Source: Thiomicrorhabdus sp. (GTDB lineage: Bacteria > Pseudomonadota > Gammaproteobacteria > Thiomicrospirales > Thiomicrospiraceae). Taken from it: a DNA stretch of 64,000 bases. Location: NCBI RefSeq assembly GCF_963662555.1, contig NZ_OY759719.1, forward strand, positions 372,001 through 436,000, in the 5' to 3' direction. Below the pieces are notes generated by a model that saw only the letters and a program-made list of their open reading frames with translations, did no database searches and was not told the DNA's origin. The position numbers and the translations under genes were made by a program. Below are positions 54,656 to 64,000 of this stretch, piece by piece; position 1 is the stretch's first letter, and each line of letters begins with the position of its first letter.

Positions 54656-55750
54656 CTAACGGGCAATAATAGTTTGGTTTTTACCCTGTTTTATTGCTTG
54701 TTGTAGAGCTTGATTAGCCTGTTTAAAATAGTCGTCAAAATCAAAATATTGGCTATTTTCTGTTTTTAACAGGCCTGCTGAAATGGTTAATTTTTGATAT
54801 TCACTGTTTTCATTTTTAATATTCAAATCGGCAATTAGTTGGTGGACTTTCTTTAATTTTTGAATAACGGCTTTAGGCTGTTTGATTAAGATAGTAAGAG
54901 CAAATTCATTACCACCAGTACGAAATAAAATACCCTCTAGAGAGCCCACCAGTTGTTGTAATGCTTCGGCGACTTTTTGAATGGCCGCATCTCCTTGTTG
55001 ATGACCATATTGTTCATTGTAAGCTCTAAAGTCATCTAATTTAATTAATCCAAAAATTACGCTGGGTTGTTGCTGTTGTATTTGTACCGACAGAAGAGGT
55101 GAGACCAACGGTAAATATTGGCGATTATAAAGCTGGGTTAAAGGATCTTTGGTTGTTGGAAAAATTTGATTTGCTTTATCTGAATTTTTGTCACTAGATT
55201 TATTTTTTAAATAGACGTTTTCGTAAGTAAAATCAATCATGAAAATAATATATAAAATCGCAAAATAGGCAAAGCTAAAACGTAATAGTCCAGTGATATC
55301 CCACTGACTATTTAGCCAATTGCTTAAGCCAAGATAAAGCTCGGCAAAGACGATAATAAAGAACAGTAAACTAAGAAATGTGCCCCAAAGTCTTCCACGA
55401 CTAATAATCGCTACGATTGGAAAAATAATCGTCCAAACTAGACCAAAGCCATAATTTTGGTTGATATAGTTAAAAGCGAGTAAAAACACGGCATATGCCA
55501 CTAGACCGATGGTTACGGGAGTTATGATATCTTGAGATTTTTTGAAGTAAATGTGTACTACCAATAGCATGCCTGCTGATGTTGCAGAGATGATGGTTAC
55601 GTAGATGTTTTTTAAAATAAAGGCATTATAAAGGCCAAAAACTCCCATTATGATATAACCCAATGGAATAATGGTCGTCAGTATCATCTCTTGGCGATAC
55701 TCTTCAAGAGAAACTGGATTCTTAAATGTTGGAAAATACTTTTTAATCAA
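54656..55750 (-). CDS. Membrane GGDEF-domain protein with GGNEF site
   Basis: The 364-aa protein has six membrane helices (about residues 22-175) and a C-terminal GGDEF domain (from about 202, DPLTQLYNRQYL). The signature is GGNEF (279-283): the metal-binding third residue is Asn281 (codon 54910-54908), not Asp or Glu. The other metal Asp (FGLIKLDDF) is kept. Cyclase activity is therefore doubtful; it may bind GTP or cyclic-di-GMP. Convergent with tsaC. Confidence 0.88.
   Translation of the reverse strand: MIKKYFPTFKNPVSLEEYRQEMILTTIIPLGYIIMGVFGLYNAFILKNIYVTIISATSAGMLLVVHIYFKKSQDIITPVTIGLVAYAVFLLAFNYINQNYGFGLVWTIIFPIVAIISRGRLWGTFLSLLFFIIVFAELYLGLSNWLNSQWDITGLLRFSFAYFAILYIIFMIDFTYENVYLKNKSSDKNSDKANQIFPTTKDPLTQLYNRQYLPLVSPLLSVQIQQQQPSVIFGLIKLDDFRAYNEQYGHQQGDAAIQKVAEALQQLVGSLEGILFRTGGNEFALTILIKQPKAVIQKLKKVHQLIADLNIKNENSEYQKLTISAGLLKTENSQYFDFDDYFKQANQALQQAIKQGKNQTIIAR
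54770..54777. repeat. CAGGCCTG octamer in the GGDEF gene
   Basis: TAACAGGCCTGCTG, coding. Confidence 0.55.
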
Positions 55751-55805
55751 AGTGTTTATCTCTAAATTTTTCTGTTAATTGTAGGCTTTAGATACAAAAC
55801 AAATA

Positions 55806-56642
55806 TTAGCGTATATAGCTTTTTTGCCTTATAGCTTGCCTATATAACGGCTCTACTTTTTTAGCGTAGGCGTTTAAATCTTTGATTCGACTTGCGTGAG
55901 AAGGGTGAGTACTGAGTATTTCAGGTGGTCGCCCCCCATCAGACTGTTTTTCCATTTTTTGCCAAACACTGACCGCAGCATAAGGGTTATAGCCTGCTCT
56001 TGCTGCAAGCTCTACGCCCATTCTATCTGCTTCAACCTCATGGGTACGGCTGTTGGGTAATGTAACGGTAACTTGCAAAGCCATTGCCGCTGCATCCAGT
56101 GTTGGGCCACGGGCTCCAGTAAAAATGCTTAATGCACTTAGTCCAACTTGGGTTAACGCTTGTTCTGAGGCTCTCTCTCTACCATGTTCTCGCAAAGCAT
56201 GAGCAATTTCGTGACCCATAATAGCCGCAATTTCAGCATCGGTTAATTTAAGTTTATTGATAATACCTGTATAAAACGCAATTTTGCCTCCAGGCATACA
56301 CCAAGCATTTAATTGATCAGACTCTAAAACATTAACTTCCCACTTCCACTTAGGGGCATCTTCTCTAAAAATGGCGGTTTGTGGGATAATTCTGTTAGCA
56401 ATAGATCGCACACGTTTAAGCATGGCACTATTGGTATTGAGTTTTTTAGCTGTTTTGGCTTCTTTTAAAACAGAGTTGTAGGCAAGCTGGGCTCCTTTTT
56501 GCATCTCTGCCGGAGAAACCAAAAGGAGTTGTTCTCGTTTTATACCCACTGTGCCTTGTTTAGTACTGGTCGTTGTACAACCTACCAGGCCTGCTAAAAA
56601 TAAAACAATGATTAGATGTTTTGAATAAGAGAGTATTTGCAT
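55806..56642 (-). CDS. M48 family metallopeptidase lipoprotein (LoiP/YcaL-like)
   Basis: From ATG 56642 the protein is 278 aa. The lipobox is LVGC (LAGLVGCTTT). The zinc site HEIAHALREH lies near residue 137, with a downstream Glu in EVEADRMGVELAARAGYNP. It is a periplasmic, membrane-anchored quality-control protease. An octamer copy (56586-56593) encodes the lipobox LAGLV. Likely in one unit with the DUF4197 gene upstream. Confidence 0.9.
   Translation of the reverse strand: MQILSYSKHLIIVLFLAGLVGCTTTSTKQGTVGIKREQLLLVSPAEMQKGAQLAYNSVLKEAKTAKKLNTNSAMLKRVRSIANRIIPQTAIFREDAPKWKWEVNVLESDQLNAWCMPGGKIAFYTGIINKLKLTDAEIAAIMGHEIAHALREHGRERASEQALTQVGLSALSIFTGARGPTLDAAAMALQVTVTLPNSRTHEVEADRMGVELAARAGYNPYAAVSVWQKMEKQSDGGRPPEILSTHPSHASRIKDLNAYAKKVEPLYRQAIRQKSYIR
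56586..56593. repeat. CAGGCCTG octamer at the M48 lipobox
   Basis: CTACCAGGCCTGCTAA, coding, read LAGLV. Confidence 0.65.
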
Positions 56643-56681
56643 AACCAAATTCCGTAATTACTACCTCGACTTAATGGTTCA

Positions 56682-57473
56682 TTACTGGCCAAAAACTTTT
56701 TTCAATAATTCGGTTGATTGTTTAACTGGGTCCTTACGAATAGCGGCTTCTTCTTGTGCCATGTAATAAAACATGCCACTCATGCCTTTATCTAATACAT
56801 GGTCAAGCAAGTCAGCTTTTACATTTGGAACAAAAGGTAAGTTTTTGTATTTGTTAATGGCTTTGTCATAAGCTTGAATGGCTCCAACCTCATTTAAAGA
56901 GTTTTCTATAATGGGTGTCATTTTGGCTTTAAGCTCTGGCTCTGTTTTAGATTTTAAATACTGTGTGGCAGAATCTTTTGGGCCATCGTAAATCTTTTTA
57001 ACGTCTTCAAACTTCATATCTTGAATGGCTTTAATAAATAAAGCTTTTGCCTGTGGAGTAGCCACTTCAGCAGCACGATTAAGTTTAGTTTCAAGGTCAT
57101 CCATATATTTACCCATACCAAATCTATCAAGCGTTGATTGAACCGTTTTTAAAGAATCTGGAAGCGGAATATGTACTTTAGGATCACTATTAAAGCCATT
57201 TAAAGTACCTAGCTTATCAACTACTACCTCAGAACTTTTTGATAAAGCTTGTTTAAAAGCCTTTTGTATTTCTTCACTAGATAAATTACTGGGGATGGCA
57301 GGATTGGTTACCGTATTATTTGTGCTTGAGCTCGATTTATCTTGTAGACTTTTTAATAAATCAGCACCCTGATCTAACCAGCTGGCTTGAACTGGGTTTA
57401 CCAGGCCTGTTAAAACAAAACATAACGGTAGAGCAGCTAAAGTGTTTAGGGAGAAGGTTCTGTTTTTGTTCAT
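56682..57473 (-). CDS. DUF4197 periplasmic protein
   Basis: The 263-aa precursor has a signal peptide (to VQA-S) and the DUF4197 features IQKAFKQALSKSSEVVVDKLG, VHIPLPDSLKTVQSTLDRFGMG and a C-terminal GMSGMFYYMAQEEAAIRKDP. Function unknown. GAGG precedes the ATG. A one-mismatch palindrome (57398-57413) encodes part of the signal peptide (LTGLVN). Confidence 0.88.
   Translation of the reverse strand: MNKNRTFSLNTLAALPLCFVLTGLVNPVQASWLDQGADLLKSLQDKSSSSTNNTVTNPAIPSNLSSEEIQKAFKQALSKSSEVVVDKLGTLNGFNSDPKVHIPLPDSLKTVQSTLDRFGMGKYMDDLETKLNRAAEVATPQAKALFIKAIQDMKFEDVKKIYDGPKDSATQYLKSKTEPELKAKMTPIIENSLNEVGAIQAYDKAINKYKNLPFVPNVKADLLDHVLDKGMSGMFYYMAQEEAAIRKDPVKQSTELLKKVFGQ
57398..57413. repeat. Iterated palindrome, one mismatch, in a signal peptide
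   Basis: TTACCAGGCCTGTTAA inside the DUF4197 gene. Confidence 0.8.
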
Positions 57474-57651
57474 AAAGCGGCCTCATAAAATAATAGGTAT
57501 TGATACTAACAAAGCTAGAATACCGAAATTTAAGAACTATTCAATGAAAATAAGGTTAATAAAGTTTGCGTAATAAATCTATTACATAAATTTTTATAAC
57601 CAAATCACTTCACTCGTGCGAAGCTCACATTTAAAGCAGTTAATTTAGTCT

Positions 57652-58221
57652 TTACTTAGCTGGTATTGGATTGAGTTTTTTTTGATTGCTTAATGATTCG
57701 CTATCTATTTTTTTGTAGATACTGTGTTTACCCTGAGTACGGAATTCGTAGTTAAGGAGACAGATCTTTTTATCATCTATCGCAATCTCTTTGGTAAACA
57801 GAATGACGCCTTTTTTATCTTTATATCTCTCATAATCAAATTCTGGTAATTTGTATTGTAAGTTCCACACTTTGCTATCAACCGCCTTAGCACAAGAATC
57901 AAACGCAACAATTTGTCCTGATTTATGTAAAAAACATTGTTTTAAAGTTTGTATAAAGGTGTAGTCTGTCTTAAAAGATTGGCCTGGTTTTCCAGATATT
58001 TGGGTTAAAGATACCTCTGTACTTGGGCCATCAATACCACCAGGATGTTTGGACATAAAAAATTTCCAGACACCCGGTGTGGCGGTATTTTTAGAAATAA
58101 ATTCATCGCAATGGGTAATACCAAATTCATGAAATTGTTTTAATAGCTGTGTTTGATCATCATTAGCATAAGCTAGCCAGCTATGTAAAATAAGGGTTAA
58201 AAATAAAAGTGGTTTCATCAT
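57652..58221 (-). CDS. Exported protein of unknown function
   Basis: The 189-aa precursor has a signal peptide (LTLILHSWLAYA-N). The mature part has four or five Cys that could form disulfides and no motif I recognise. It is co-directional with the DUF4197 and M48 genes but 178 bp upstream of them. Confidence 0.6.
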   Translation of the reverse strand: MMKPLLFLTLILHSWLAYANDDQTQLLKQFHEFGITHCDEFISKNTATPGVWKFFMSKHPGGIDGPSTEVSLTQISGKPGQSFKTDYTFIQTLKQCFLHKSGQIVAFDSCAKAVDSKVWNLQYKLPEFDYERYKDKKGVILFTKEIAIDDKKICLLNYEFRTQGKHSIYKKIDSESLSNQKKLNPIPAK

Positions 58222-58414
58222 GTTTGCTCTTAGAGTTAAGTAGTTTAGCTTAATTTAACGTATTGATATTATGCGTTAATCTAACGTTATTTTTGGCAAA
58301 ATTATTTATTTTAAAAAATGGTGCACGCATTATTGAAATTAGAACAGGGTAGATTGCTTTGCAAACATGCAAATAAAATTAAGAACGACTAGAATAACCC
58401 TACTCATTATTTAA

Positions 58415-59380
<966 letters not shown>

Positions 59381-59385
59381 ATTTT

Positions 59386-59754
59386 ATGGATAAATTACGA
59401 GTAGATAAATGGCTATGGGCGGCACGTTTTTTTAAAACTCGTGGTGTAGCTCTTGAAGCGATTAAAGGCGGCAAAATTGAGCTAAACGGTTTTAAACCTA
59501 AGCCAAGTAAAACCTTAAGTGTGGGTGATAAACTTAAAATCACCCAAGTGCATCGTCAAGTAGAGGTTACTGTACTGATTGTGAGTGATAAACGGGGTAA
59601 TGCCGAACAAGCTGCAACGCTTTATCAATTAGACAATGAAGTATTAAATCAACGAAAACCAACCGCTGATATGGCATTGGTTGGCTATCGAGAAAAAGGT
59701 ATGGGACGACCAACCAAACGTGATAGAAGAAAAATTGATTCTTTTGAACTTTAA
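59386..59754 (+). CDS. hslR: Heat-shock ribosome-associated protein Hsp15 (S4 domain)
   Basis: From ATG 59386 the protein is 122 aa (a start at 59359 would overlap hemF). It opens MDKLRVDKWLWAARFFKTRG, the Hsp15 signature, with an S4 RNA-binding domain and a basic tail (GRPTKRDRRKID). It rescues stalled 50S-peptidyl-tRNA in relatives. 5 bp after hemF, so co-transcribed. Confidence 0.93.
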   Translation: MDKLRVDKWLWAARFFKTRGVALEAIKGGKIELNGFKPKPSKTLSVGDKLKITQVHRQVEVTVLIVSDKRGNAEQAATLYQLDNEVLNQRKPTADMALVGYREKGMGRPTKRDRRKIDSFEL

Positions 59755-59800
59755 TTTATAGAATTTTTATTGGTTTAAGTTTTATTTTGTGGAGAGAAAA

Positions 59801-60478
59801 ATGAAAAAAATTATAGTATCTAGTGTATTGGGTGGAATGGTTGCTATGTCGCCATTTGCAAGTAAAGCATCTGAATTAAATTCTGTAGGAGTTGGTATTA
59901 ATTACGGTTTATTCGCTGGGCCTACTTTAGAGTTAACCTATCCAATCAATAATTCTTGGCAAGTTAGAGGTGCACTGTCTTCAGGTATGGATATGAGTGA
60001 AACAGCAACAACGGATATTGAATACAAAGTTAAAACAAAAAATGGTATTAACCGATTGGCTTTAGATTACCATCCTTTTGAAAACAGTTTTTTTCTCTCT
60101 GCAGGCTATGCAGTTAATAATTTTAATGTTGCTGCTGATGCACAAAAGAATGGTTCAGATATTACGATTGGTGATACCACTTATAGTGGTAATGTGACAC
60201 TGAACGGTACGTTAGACTGGAATAATGCACCTAGTCTGAGTTTAGGGTGGGGGAACTCTCCAGAAAAAGGCTGGGGTGGTTTAATTGAGTTGGGAGCCAT
60301 CTTTACCGGTACTACAAATGTTAATATTATAGGTACAGGTACATTGAACGGAAATGATGTTTCTACTGATCCTTCAATTCAAGCAGAGATCGCTAAAGAA
60401 GAGAAAAAAGTACAGGATAAACTGTCTGAATATGATTTTCTACCGATATTACAAGCTGGTGTGACTTACCGTTTTTAA
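59801..60478 (+). CDS. Outer-membrane beta-barrel-like protein
   Basis: From ATG 59801 (GGAGAG 6 nt upstream) the precursor is 225 aa. The signal peptide ends SKASE. The rest is strand-rich (VGVGINYGLFAGPTLELTY) and ends YRF, as outer-membrane proteins do. No family beyond OmpA/OmpW-like barrels is recognised. Confidence 0.72.
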   Translation: MKKIIVSSVLGGMVAMSPFASKASELNSVGVGINYGLFAGPTLELTYPINNSWQVRGALSSGMDMSETATTDIEYKVKTKNGINRLALDYHPFENSFFLSAGYAVNNFNVAADAQKNGSDITIGDTTYSGNVTLNGTLDWNNAPSLSLGWGNSPEKGWGGLIELGAIFTGTTNVNIIGTGTLNGNDVSTDPSIQAEIAKEEKKVQDKLSEYDFLPILQAGVTYRF

Positions 60479-60528
60479 GTAATTTTGAAATAGCATTCTT
60501 CAATAGAATGGCTTGTTTATAATGAATA

Positions 60529-60558
60529 AAAGCACCCAAATGGGTGCTTTTTTGTGGG
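60529..60558. terminator. Bidirectional terminator
   Basis: AAAGCACCCA pairs with TGGGTGCTTT, A-rich left and T run right. It would also serve the small minus-strand ORFs that end at 60574. Confidence 0.8.
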
Positions 60559-60573
60559 TGCTTTTTTATTTAA

Positions 60574-60729
60574 CTACGGTTTGTAATTGTTTACTAACAT
60601 TACTACCTGTCCATGGGTGGAGATTCCATGCCATTCATTTTTTTGGTTAACAAAAGTTCCCACCACATTGTTTTCACCTGATGTAATATCTACCAGGCCT
60701 GTTAAATAACCTGCATTAGGACATCGCAT
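60574..60729 (-). CDS. Possible small ORF (51 aa), second part of a split gene
   Basis: The frame from ATG 60729 reads MRCPNAGYLTGLVDITSGEN and continues in protein-like fashion to a stop at 60574. No ribosome site is visible; its ATG lies before the stop of the small ORF upstream. The two together could be one gene of about 85 codons broken by a frameshift. A palindrome-like copy (60690-60705) is read LTGLVD. Confidence 0.35.
   Translation of the reverse strand: MRCPNAGYLTGLVDITSGENNVVGTFVNQKNEWHGISTHGQVVMLVNNYKP
60690..60705. repeat. Iterated palindrome, two mismatches
   Basis: CTACCAGGCCTGTTAA, octamer at 60694-60701. Confidence 0.7.
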
Positions 60730-60823
60730 CAAATTTATGATGGTTTTTATGATCGGCTTTTTCCATGGTTTTGAGTTGAGTTAAAAAAACAGATATTTTT
60801 CGTTCATTCACTTTAATACGCAT
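60716..60823 (-). CDS. Possible small ORF (35 aa), first part of a split gene
   Basis: ATG at 60823, reading MRIKVNERKISVFLTQLKTM and ending at TAA 60718-60716. It overlaps the next small ORF by 14 bp in another frame. Basic, His-rich at the end. No ribosome site stands out. Could be the intact 5' part of a frameshifted gene. Confidence 0.3.
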   Translation of the reverse strand: MRIKVNERKISVFLTQLKTMEKADHKNHHKFDAMS

Positions 60824-60863
60824 ATAATCAGTCAATTACTTTCTAAATGAACTTGGAATTCTT

Positions 60864-62744
60864 ATGACAAATTTTTCTGATTGTGTTGTTCTATTTGATG
60901 ACCAAAATTTAGAGCTATTTGAAAGTTCTGTAATCCCTCATCTAGATAAAAACTGGGCTACTTTGCCTTTTACGTCTATTAATGAATTATCTTTGCCAGA
61001 TAATGCGAATATTTTATTTTGGTTAGGCGATTTAGCTTTATATGACTTGATTCCCTTTGCGGTTGAAAAGAGTTGGACAGTTGGCTTTTTACCTCATCCA
61101 GATTTAAACCGGTTTTATCGTACCTTTCCGGTTTCTAAAAAAATTGAGGAAGTATTAGAGGATATAAAAACCACAAAAGAGCCTGTTACAAGCGATTTAT
61201 TATTTTGTAATAATCACCTTGTTTTAGGTTCGGTTATGTTGGGTAACCCAACCATAATGCGACCCGCTTCTAATATAGATAATAGTATTTGGAGCAAGCT
61301 TAAATACTTAACAGTCATGACTTTTAATTTGAGTAAGGTGAGTCTTTCACCTTTTAAACTTCAAACAGAAAAAGGTTCAATAGTTAACACGGCAGCATTG
61401 GGAATTACCTTCGTATATCGTCCAAGTGGAAGTGACTTTACTAAAAGAGTGATTGGTGAAACTGAAATAGATCAATCTACATTAAATGCTATTGTTTTAG
61501 CACCAAGAAGCATTTCAGAAGTGGTTCGTTTTCTCTTTTCACGTTTATTTCCGTATAAAGAGGGCACACAGAGTCTAGCCAATTATATTGGCCATATTAC
61601 AACGCGTACAATTCATGTTTCAGCACCTCAACCTCTATCCTTTACTATTGATGCGGTTCCTTATACGGATGATAAATTAGATATTTCCGTACAAGCCGAT
61701 GCACTTAAGGTTATGAGTCAAAAACTCCCGAATAAAGAGGCGGCCAAAGAGATTAAAGAGTCTATTTGTGTCTCTACTTTACCTAAAGGGCAAGCTGTTA
61801 AAGAGCTTAGTGACCGTTCATTACCTTGGATTCATCACGTTGATCATGAAGAGGTAAAAGAGACTTTTGTTAATCTAAAAGAGAGTGCTCAAATTACCGA
61901 GTCATATTTGGTATTAATGGTACTTTCAACCCTTCTTGCTACGGTTGGCTTGTTTGCCAATTCAGCACCTGTCATTATTGGTGCTATGATTTTAGCCCCT
62001 CTCATGGCACCCATTATTTCTTTATCTATGGGGGTGCTTCGCCAAAATGTTGATTTTATATTAACCAGTGTTAAAACCCTTCTTGTTGGGATTTTTCTGG
62101 CCCTTATTTTTGGTATTTTGCTCACTCTCATTACACCTTTACAAGTCGTTACTACAGAGATTGCTGCACGTTTGAGCCCTACCATTTTAGATTTAGCGGT
62201 TGCTGTGATTTCTGGTATTGCAGGTGCTTATGCGAGTGCTCGTTCAGAGGTGGCAAAAAGCTTAGCGGGAGTCGCTATTGCTGTGGCATTAGTTCCTCCA
62301 TTAGCGGTTTCAGGTATTGGTATTGGTTGGCTTGATTGGCATACATTTTCAGCTGCTTTTTTATTATTTATTACTAACTTAGTGGGAATTGTTTTAGCTT
62401 CGACCATCACGTTTTTGGTGATGGGATTTAGTCCGTTTCATTTAGCTAAAAAAGGGGTTGCTTACGCATTAGGATTTGTACTATTAGTGAGTATTCCTTT
62501 GAATTTTTCATTTGCAAAATTAGTGGATAAACAACATGTTATTTCTGAACTTGAGGGTTGGAATTTTGGAGAAATACAGGTTAGAGATGTGCAAATTCGA
62601 GAATTGTCACCGTTATACCTTTCAGCTACCTTGTTGTCTGATAAAGGGATTAATTCTGAGCAAGTAGATAAGGTTAAGGCAGAGATTGAGAAAAGGTTAA
62701 ACCGAAAAATTAAATTAGAAGCTAAGGTTGCGATTTTGCGTTAA
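60864..62744 (+). CDS. DUF389 (TIGR00341) membrane protein with DAGK-like N-terminus
   Basis: The 626-aa protein has an N-terminal soluble part whose end (PLSFTIDAVPYTDDKLDISVQADALKVM) resembles the C-terminal domain of YegS/diacylglycerol-kinase-like proteins. The membrane part (about 345-560) is DUF389: LMVLSTLLATVGLFANSAPVIIGAMILAPLMAPIISLSMG and ASARSEVAKSLAGVAIAVALVPPLAVSGI. Function unknown. Confidence 0.82.
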   Translation: MTNFSDCVVLFDDQNLELFESSVIPHLDKNWATLPFTSINELSLPDNANILFWLGDLALYDLIPFAVEKSWTVGFLPHPDLNRFYRTFPVSKKIEEVLEDIKTTKEPVTSDLLFCNNHLVLGSVMLGNPTIMRPASNIDNSIWSKLKYLTVMTFNLSKVSLSPFKLQTEKGSIVNTAALGITFVYRPSGSDFTKRVIGETEIDQSTLNAIVLAPRSISEVVRFLFSRLFPYKEGTQSLANYIGHITTRTIHVSAPQPLSFTIDAVPYTDDKLDISVQADALKVMSQKLPNKEAAKEIKESICVSTLPKGQAVKELSDRSLPWIHHVDHEEVKETFVNLKESAQITESYLVLMVLSTLLATVGLFANSAPVIIGAMILAPLMAPIISLSMGVLRQNVDFILTSVKTLLVGIFLALIFGILLTLITPLQVVTTEIAARLSPTILDLAVAVISGIAGAYASARSEVAKSLAGVAIAVALVPPLAVSGIGIGWLDWHTFSAAFLLFITNLVGIVLASTITFLVMGFSPFHLAKKGVAYALGFVLLVSIPLNFSFAKLVDKQHVISELEGWNFGEIQVRDVQIRELSPLYLSATLLSDKGINSEQVDKVKAEIEKRLNRKIKLEAKVAILR

Positions 62745-62828
62745 GCAAAGTTTTTAGATTAACAAGTTGCTCAAATTCTCCATAGTGACAGCACAAAATA
62801 AATACCCTGGAACTAATCTAATAGACAT

Positions 62829-62858
62829 AAAAAAACCCGCTAAAAGAGCGGGTTTTTA
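62829..62858 (-). terminator. Terminator of phosphoribulokinase gene
   Basis: AAACCCGCT pairs with AGCGGGTTT (short A-rich loop), flanked by A run and T run, so it works in both directions. Confidence 0.85.
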
Positions 62859-62882
62859 ATGCCATATGCAAAAGCTTAATAA

Positions 62883-63821
62883 TTAAGCATTTGCCATTGC
62901 AGCACGTTTTTTAGCAATTAGATTTTGAATGATTGGTGTCATCATTAAATCCATTGCTTGAACCATATGTGAACCGCTACAAACTAACGTTTCTGCATTC
63001 TGTAAGAAAGCACCTTCAATTTGGTCTTTAACGGCTTCTAGATCAACATCTTGGTGACGAACGTGACAGATGATTAAAGAATCTTCTGGTGCTGGTCCCA
63101 TTGGTGCATCTGGAGACATGGTTGAGAATGGATCAGACGTATCAATTAACGGTACACGGTGGAAATTGATGTGAGTACGGTGGAACTGAGGAACGATTGT
63201 CTCAATATAGTCAGGCATACGCTCAAGAATGGTGTCACGTACCTGTTGAACTGAATATGGACGTTCTGCTGTATCACGGTAGATTTTTTGCATCCACTCG
63301 ATGTTGATAGATGGTGCTACACCAATCCCTAAATCAACATACTGTGCTACGTTGTGCATACCTTCTTCAGGACCGTGATCCATACGTTTAACCATTCCGT
63401 GAAGACCTTCATAGAAAAGTACATCCGTACCTTCAGGAATTGGCTCCCAAGGAGTAAACTCACCAGATTGGTAGTTAGTACCACCTAAACGTGCATTATG
63501 TTCAGCTGCTTCTTCATCGCTGTGAATATAGTAACGACGCTTACCTGTAGCCGTTTCTTTATACTCTTTAAAAAGAGCTTCTAGTTCGGCAAATTCGTTA
63601 GCAGCTTCTGCAAAGTGAGTTAATGTTGGACCACCGTTTGCTTTTGATTCAGCGACTTTTTCTTTCATTTCAGCACGGCTGTACTTGTGATAGCTGTCAC
63701 CTTCAACAATAGCAACGTTTAGGTTTTCGCGATCAAAAATCTTTTCTACAGCACGTTTAACAAAAGAAGTACCTGCTCCAGATGAACCAGTTACGGTAAC
63801 GATAGGGTGTTGTACTGACAT
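62883..63821 (-). CDS. prk: Phosphoribulokinase
   Basis: The 312-aa enzyme is the proteobacterial type, with P-loop VTGSSGAGTS, EGDSYHKYSR, YIHSDEEAAEHN and FYEGLHGMV. It makes ribulose-1,5-bisphosphate, the CO2 acceptor of the Calvin cycle, so the organism is an autotroph. AGGAGA precedes the ATG. An exact palindrome copy and a strong inverted repeat lie upstream. Confidence 0.97.
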   Translation of the reverse strand: MSVQHPIVTVTGSSGAGTSFVKRAVEKIFDRENLNVAIVEGDSYHKYSRAEMKEKVAESKANGGPTLTHFAEAANEFAELEALFKEYKETATGKRRYYIHSDEEAAEHNARLGGTNYQSGEFTPWEPIPEGTDVLFYEGLHGMVKRMDHGPEEGMHNVAQYVDLGIGVAPSINIEWMQKIYRDTAERPYSVQQVRDTILERMPDYIETIVPQFHRTHINFHRVPLIDTSDPFSTMSPDAPMGPAPEDSLIICHVRHQDVDLEAVKDQIEGAFLQNAETLVCSGSHMVQAMDLMMTPIIQNLIAKKRAAMANA

Positions 63822-63845
63822 GAACTGTCTCCTAATTTAATAAAA

Positions 63846-63861
63846 TTACCAGGCCTGGTAA
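63846..63861. repeat. Iterated palindrome, exact
   Basis: TTACCAGGCCTGGTAA extended to a perfect 20-bp palindrome (63844-63863), 25 bp before the prk start codon. Confidence 0.92.
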
Positions 63862-63912
63862 TTCTGTGTTTTACTTTATAAATTCTTTATAGCTTTAGAC
63901 TTGTGCGGCATA

Positions 63913-63964
63913 TTAGAAACCAAAAGCGGTTTTTTTTCAAAAATAAATCACTTTTGGTTTCTAA
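63913..63964. promoter_or_regulatory. 14-bp inverted repeat upstream of prk
   Basis: TTAGAAACCAAAAG (63913-63926) and CTTTTGGTTTCTAA (63951-63964) are perfect complements separated by 24 bp. It may be an operator for prk or, with the internal GGTTTTTTTT, a terminator for a gene off the right edge. Confidence 0.5.
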
Positions 63965-64000
63965 GGTTTTGCCTTAAAAGAGCTTTTTACACGTCTAAGT

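Overview
The window looks like the chromosome of a marine, sulfur-oxidising, chemolithoautotrophic gammaproteobacterium of the Thiomicrospira / Thiomicrorhabdus / Hydrogenovibrio kind. The evidence is a proteobacterial phosphoribulokinase (Calvin cycle), periplasmic DsrE-like and rhodanese proteins, System II (Ccs) cytochrome c maturation, two Na+/H+ antiporters, and low GC (about 35% by eye). The genus is an inference from gene content; there is no rRNA or tRNA here to test it.

Layout. 0-5 kb: the 5' part of an LplT-type transporter, then an ECF sigma / anti-sigma pair divergent from two periplasmic DsrE-like proteins and an OprP-type porin. The periplasmic half of the anti-sigma itself looks like a DsrE domain. 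5-17 kb: oligopeptidase A, YjbQ, and an arsenic region in two pieces: arsJ, then (after an intervening chemoreceptor) an operon of MBL hydrolase, UPF0718 permease, a Cys-pair-rich thioredoxin-like membrane protein, an arsenate-reductase homologue lacking its catalytic Cys, and the ArsJ-partner GAPDH, with a divergent arsR. 17-33 kb: Na/Pi cotransporter, rhodanese, flavin reductase, leuA with a divergent Lrp-type regulator, HD-GYP protein, histone-H1-like peptide, CheY-like regulator, retropepsin-like protease and 7TM-transglutaminase, nhaD/nhaA, mlaA, and an oxyR lacking the second redox Cys. 33-64 kb: nitroreductase, recQ, acetolactate synthase, dsbA-ccsA-resB, engB, a BaeSR/Spy envelope-stress unit, a DUF6502/DUF5666 cluster, polA, thrB, tsaC, a degenerate GGDEF protein, an M48 lipoprotein, DUF4197, hemF, hslR, a DUF389 protein and phosphoribulokinase.

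Chromosome-scale signals. Five good parS-like sites (plus one degenerate) and a gene set that is origin-proximal in Pseudomonas (polA, engB, dsbA, thrB, tsaC, hemF, prlC) place the window near the replication origin. The 331-bp gap between oxyR and the nitroreductase carries two perfect DnaA boxes and is a candidate origin or DnaA-binding locus. The octamer CAGGCCTG, usually inside the 16-mer palindrome TTACCAGGCCTGGTAA, occurs 20 times by my count, in intergenic gaps and inside genes. This is far above expectation and behaves like a highly iterated palindrome with an unknown reader. It and the DsrE-domain anti-sigma locus are the two most promising undescribed features.
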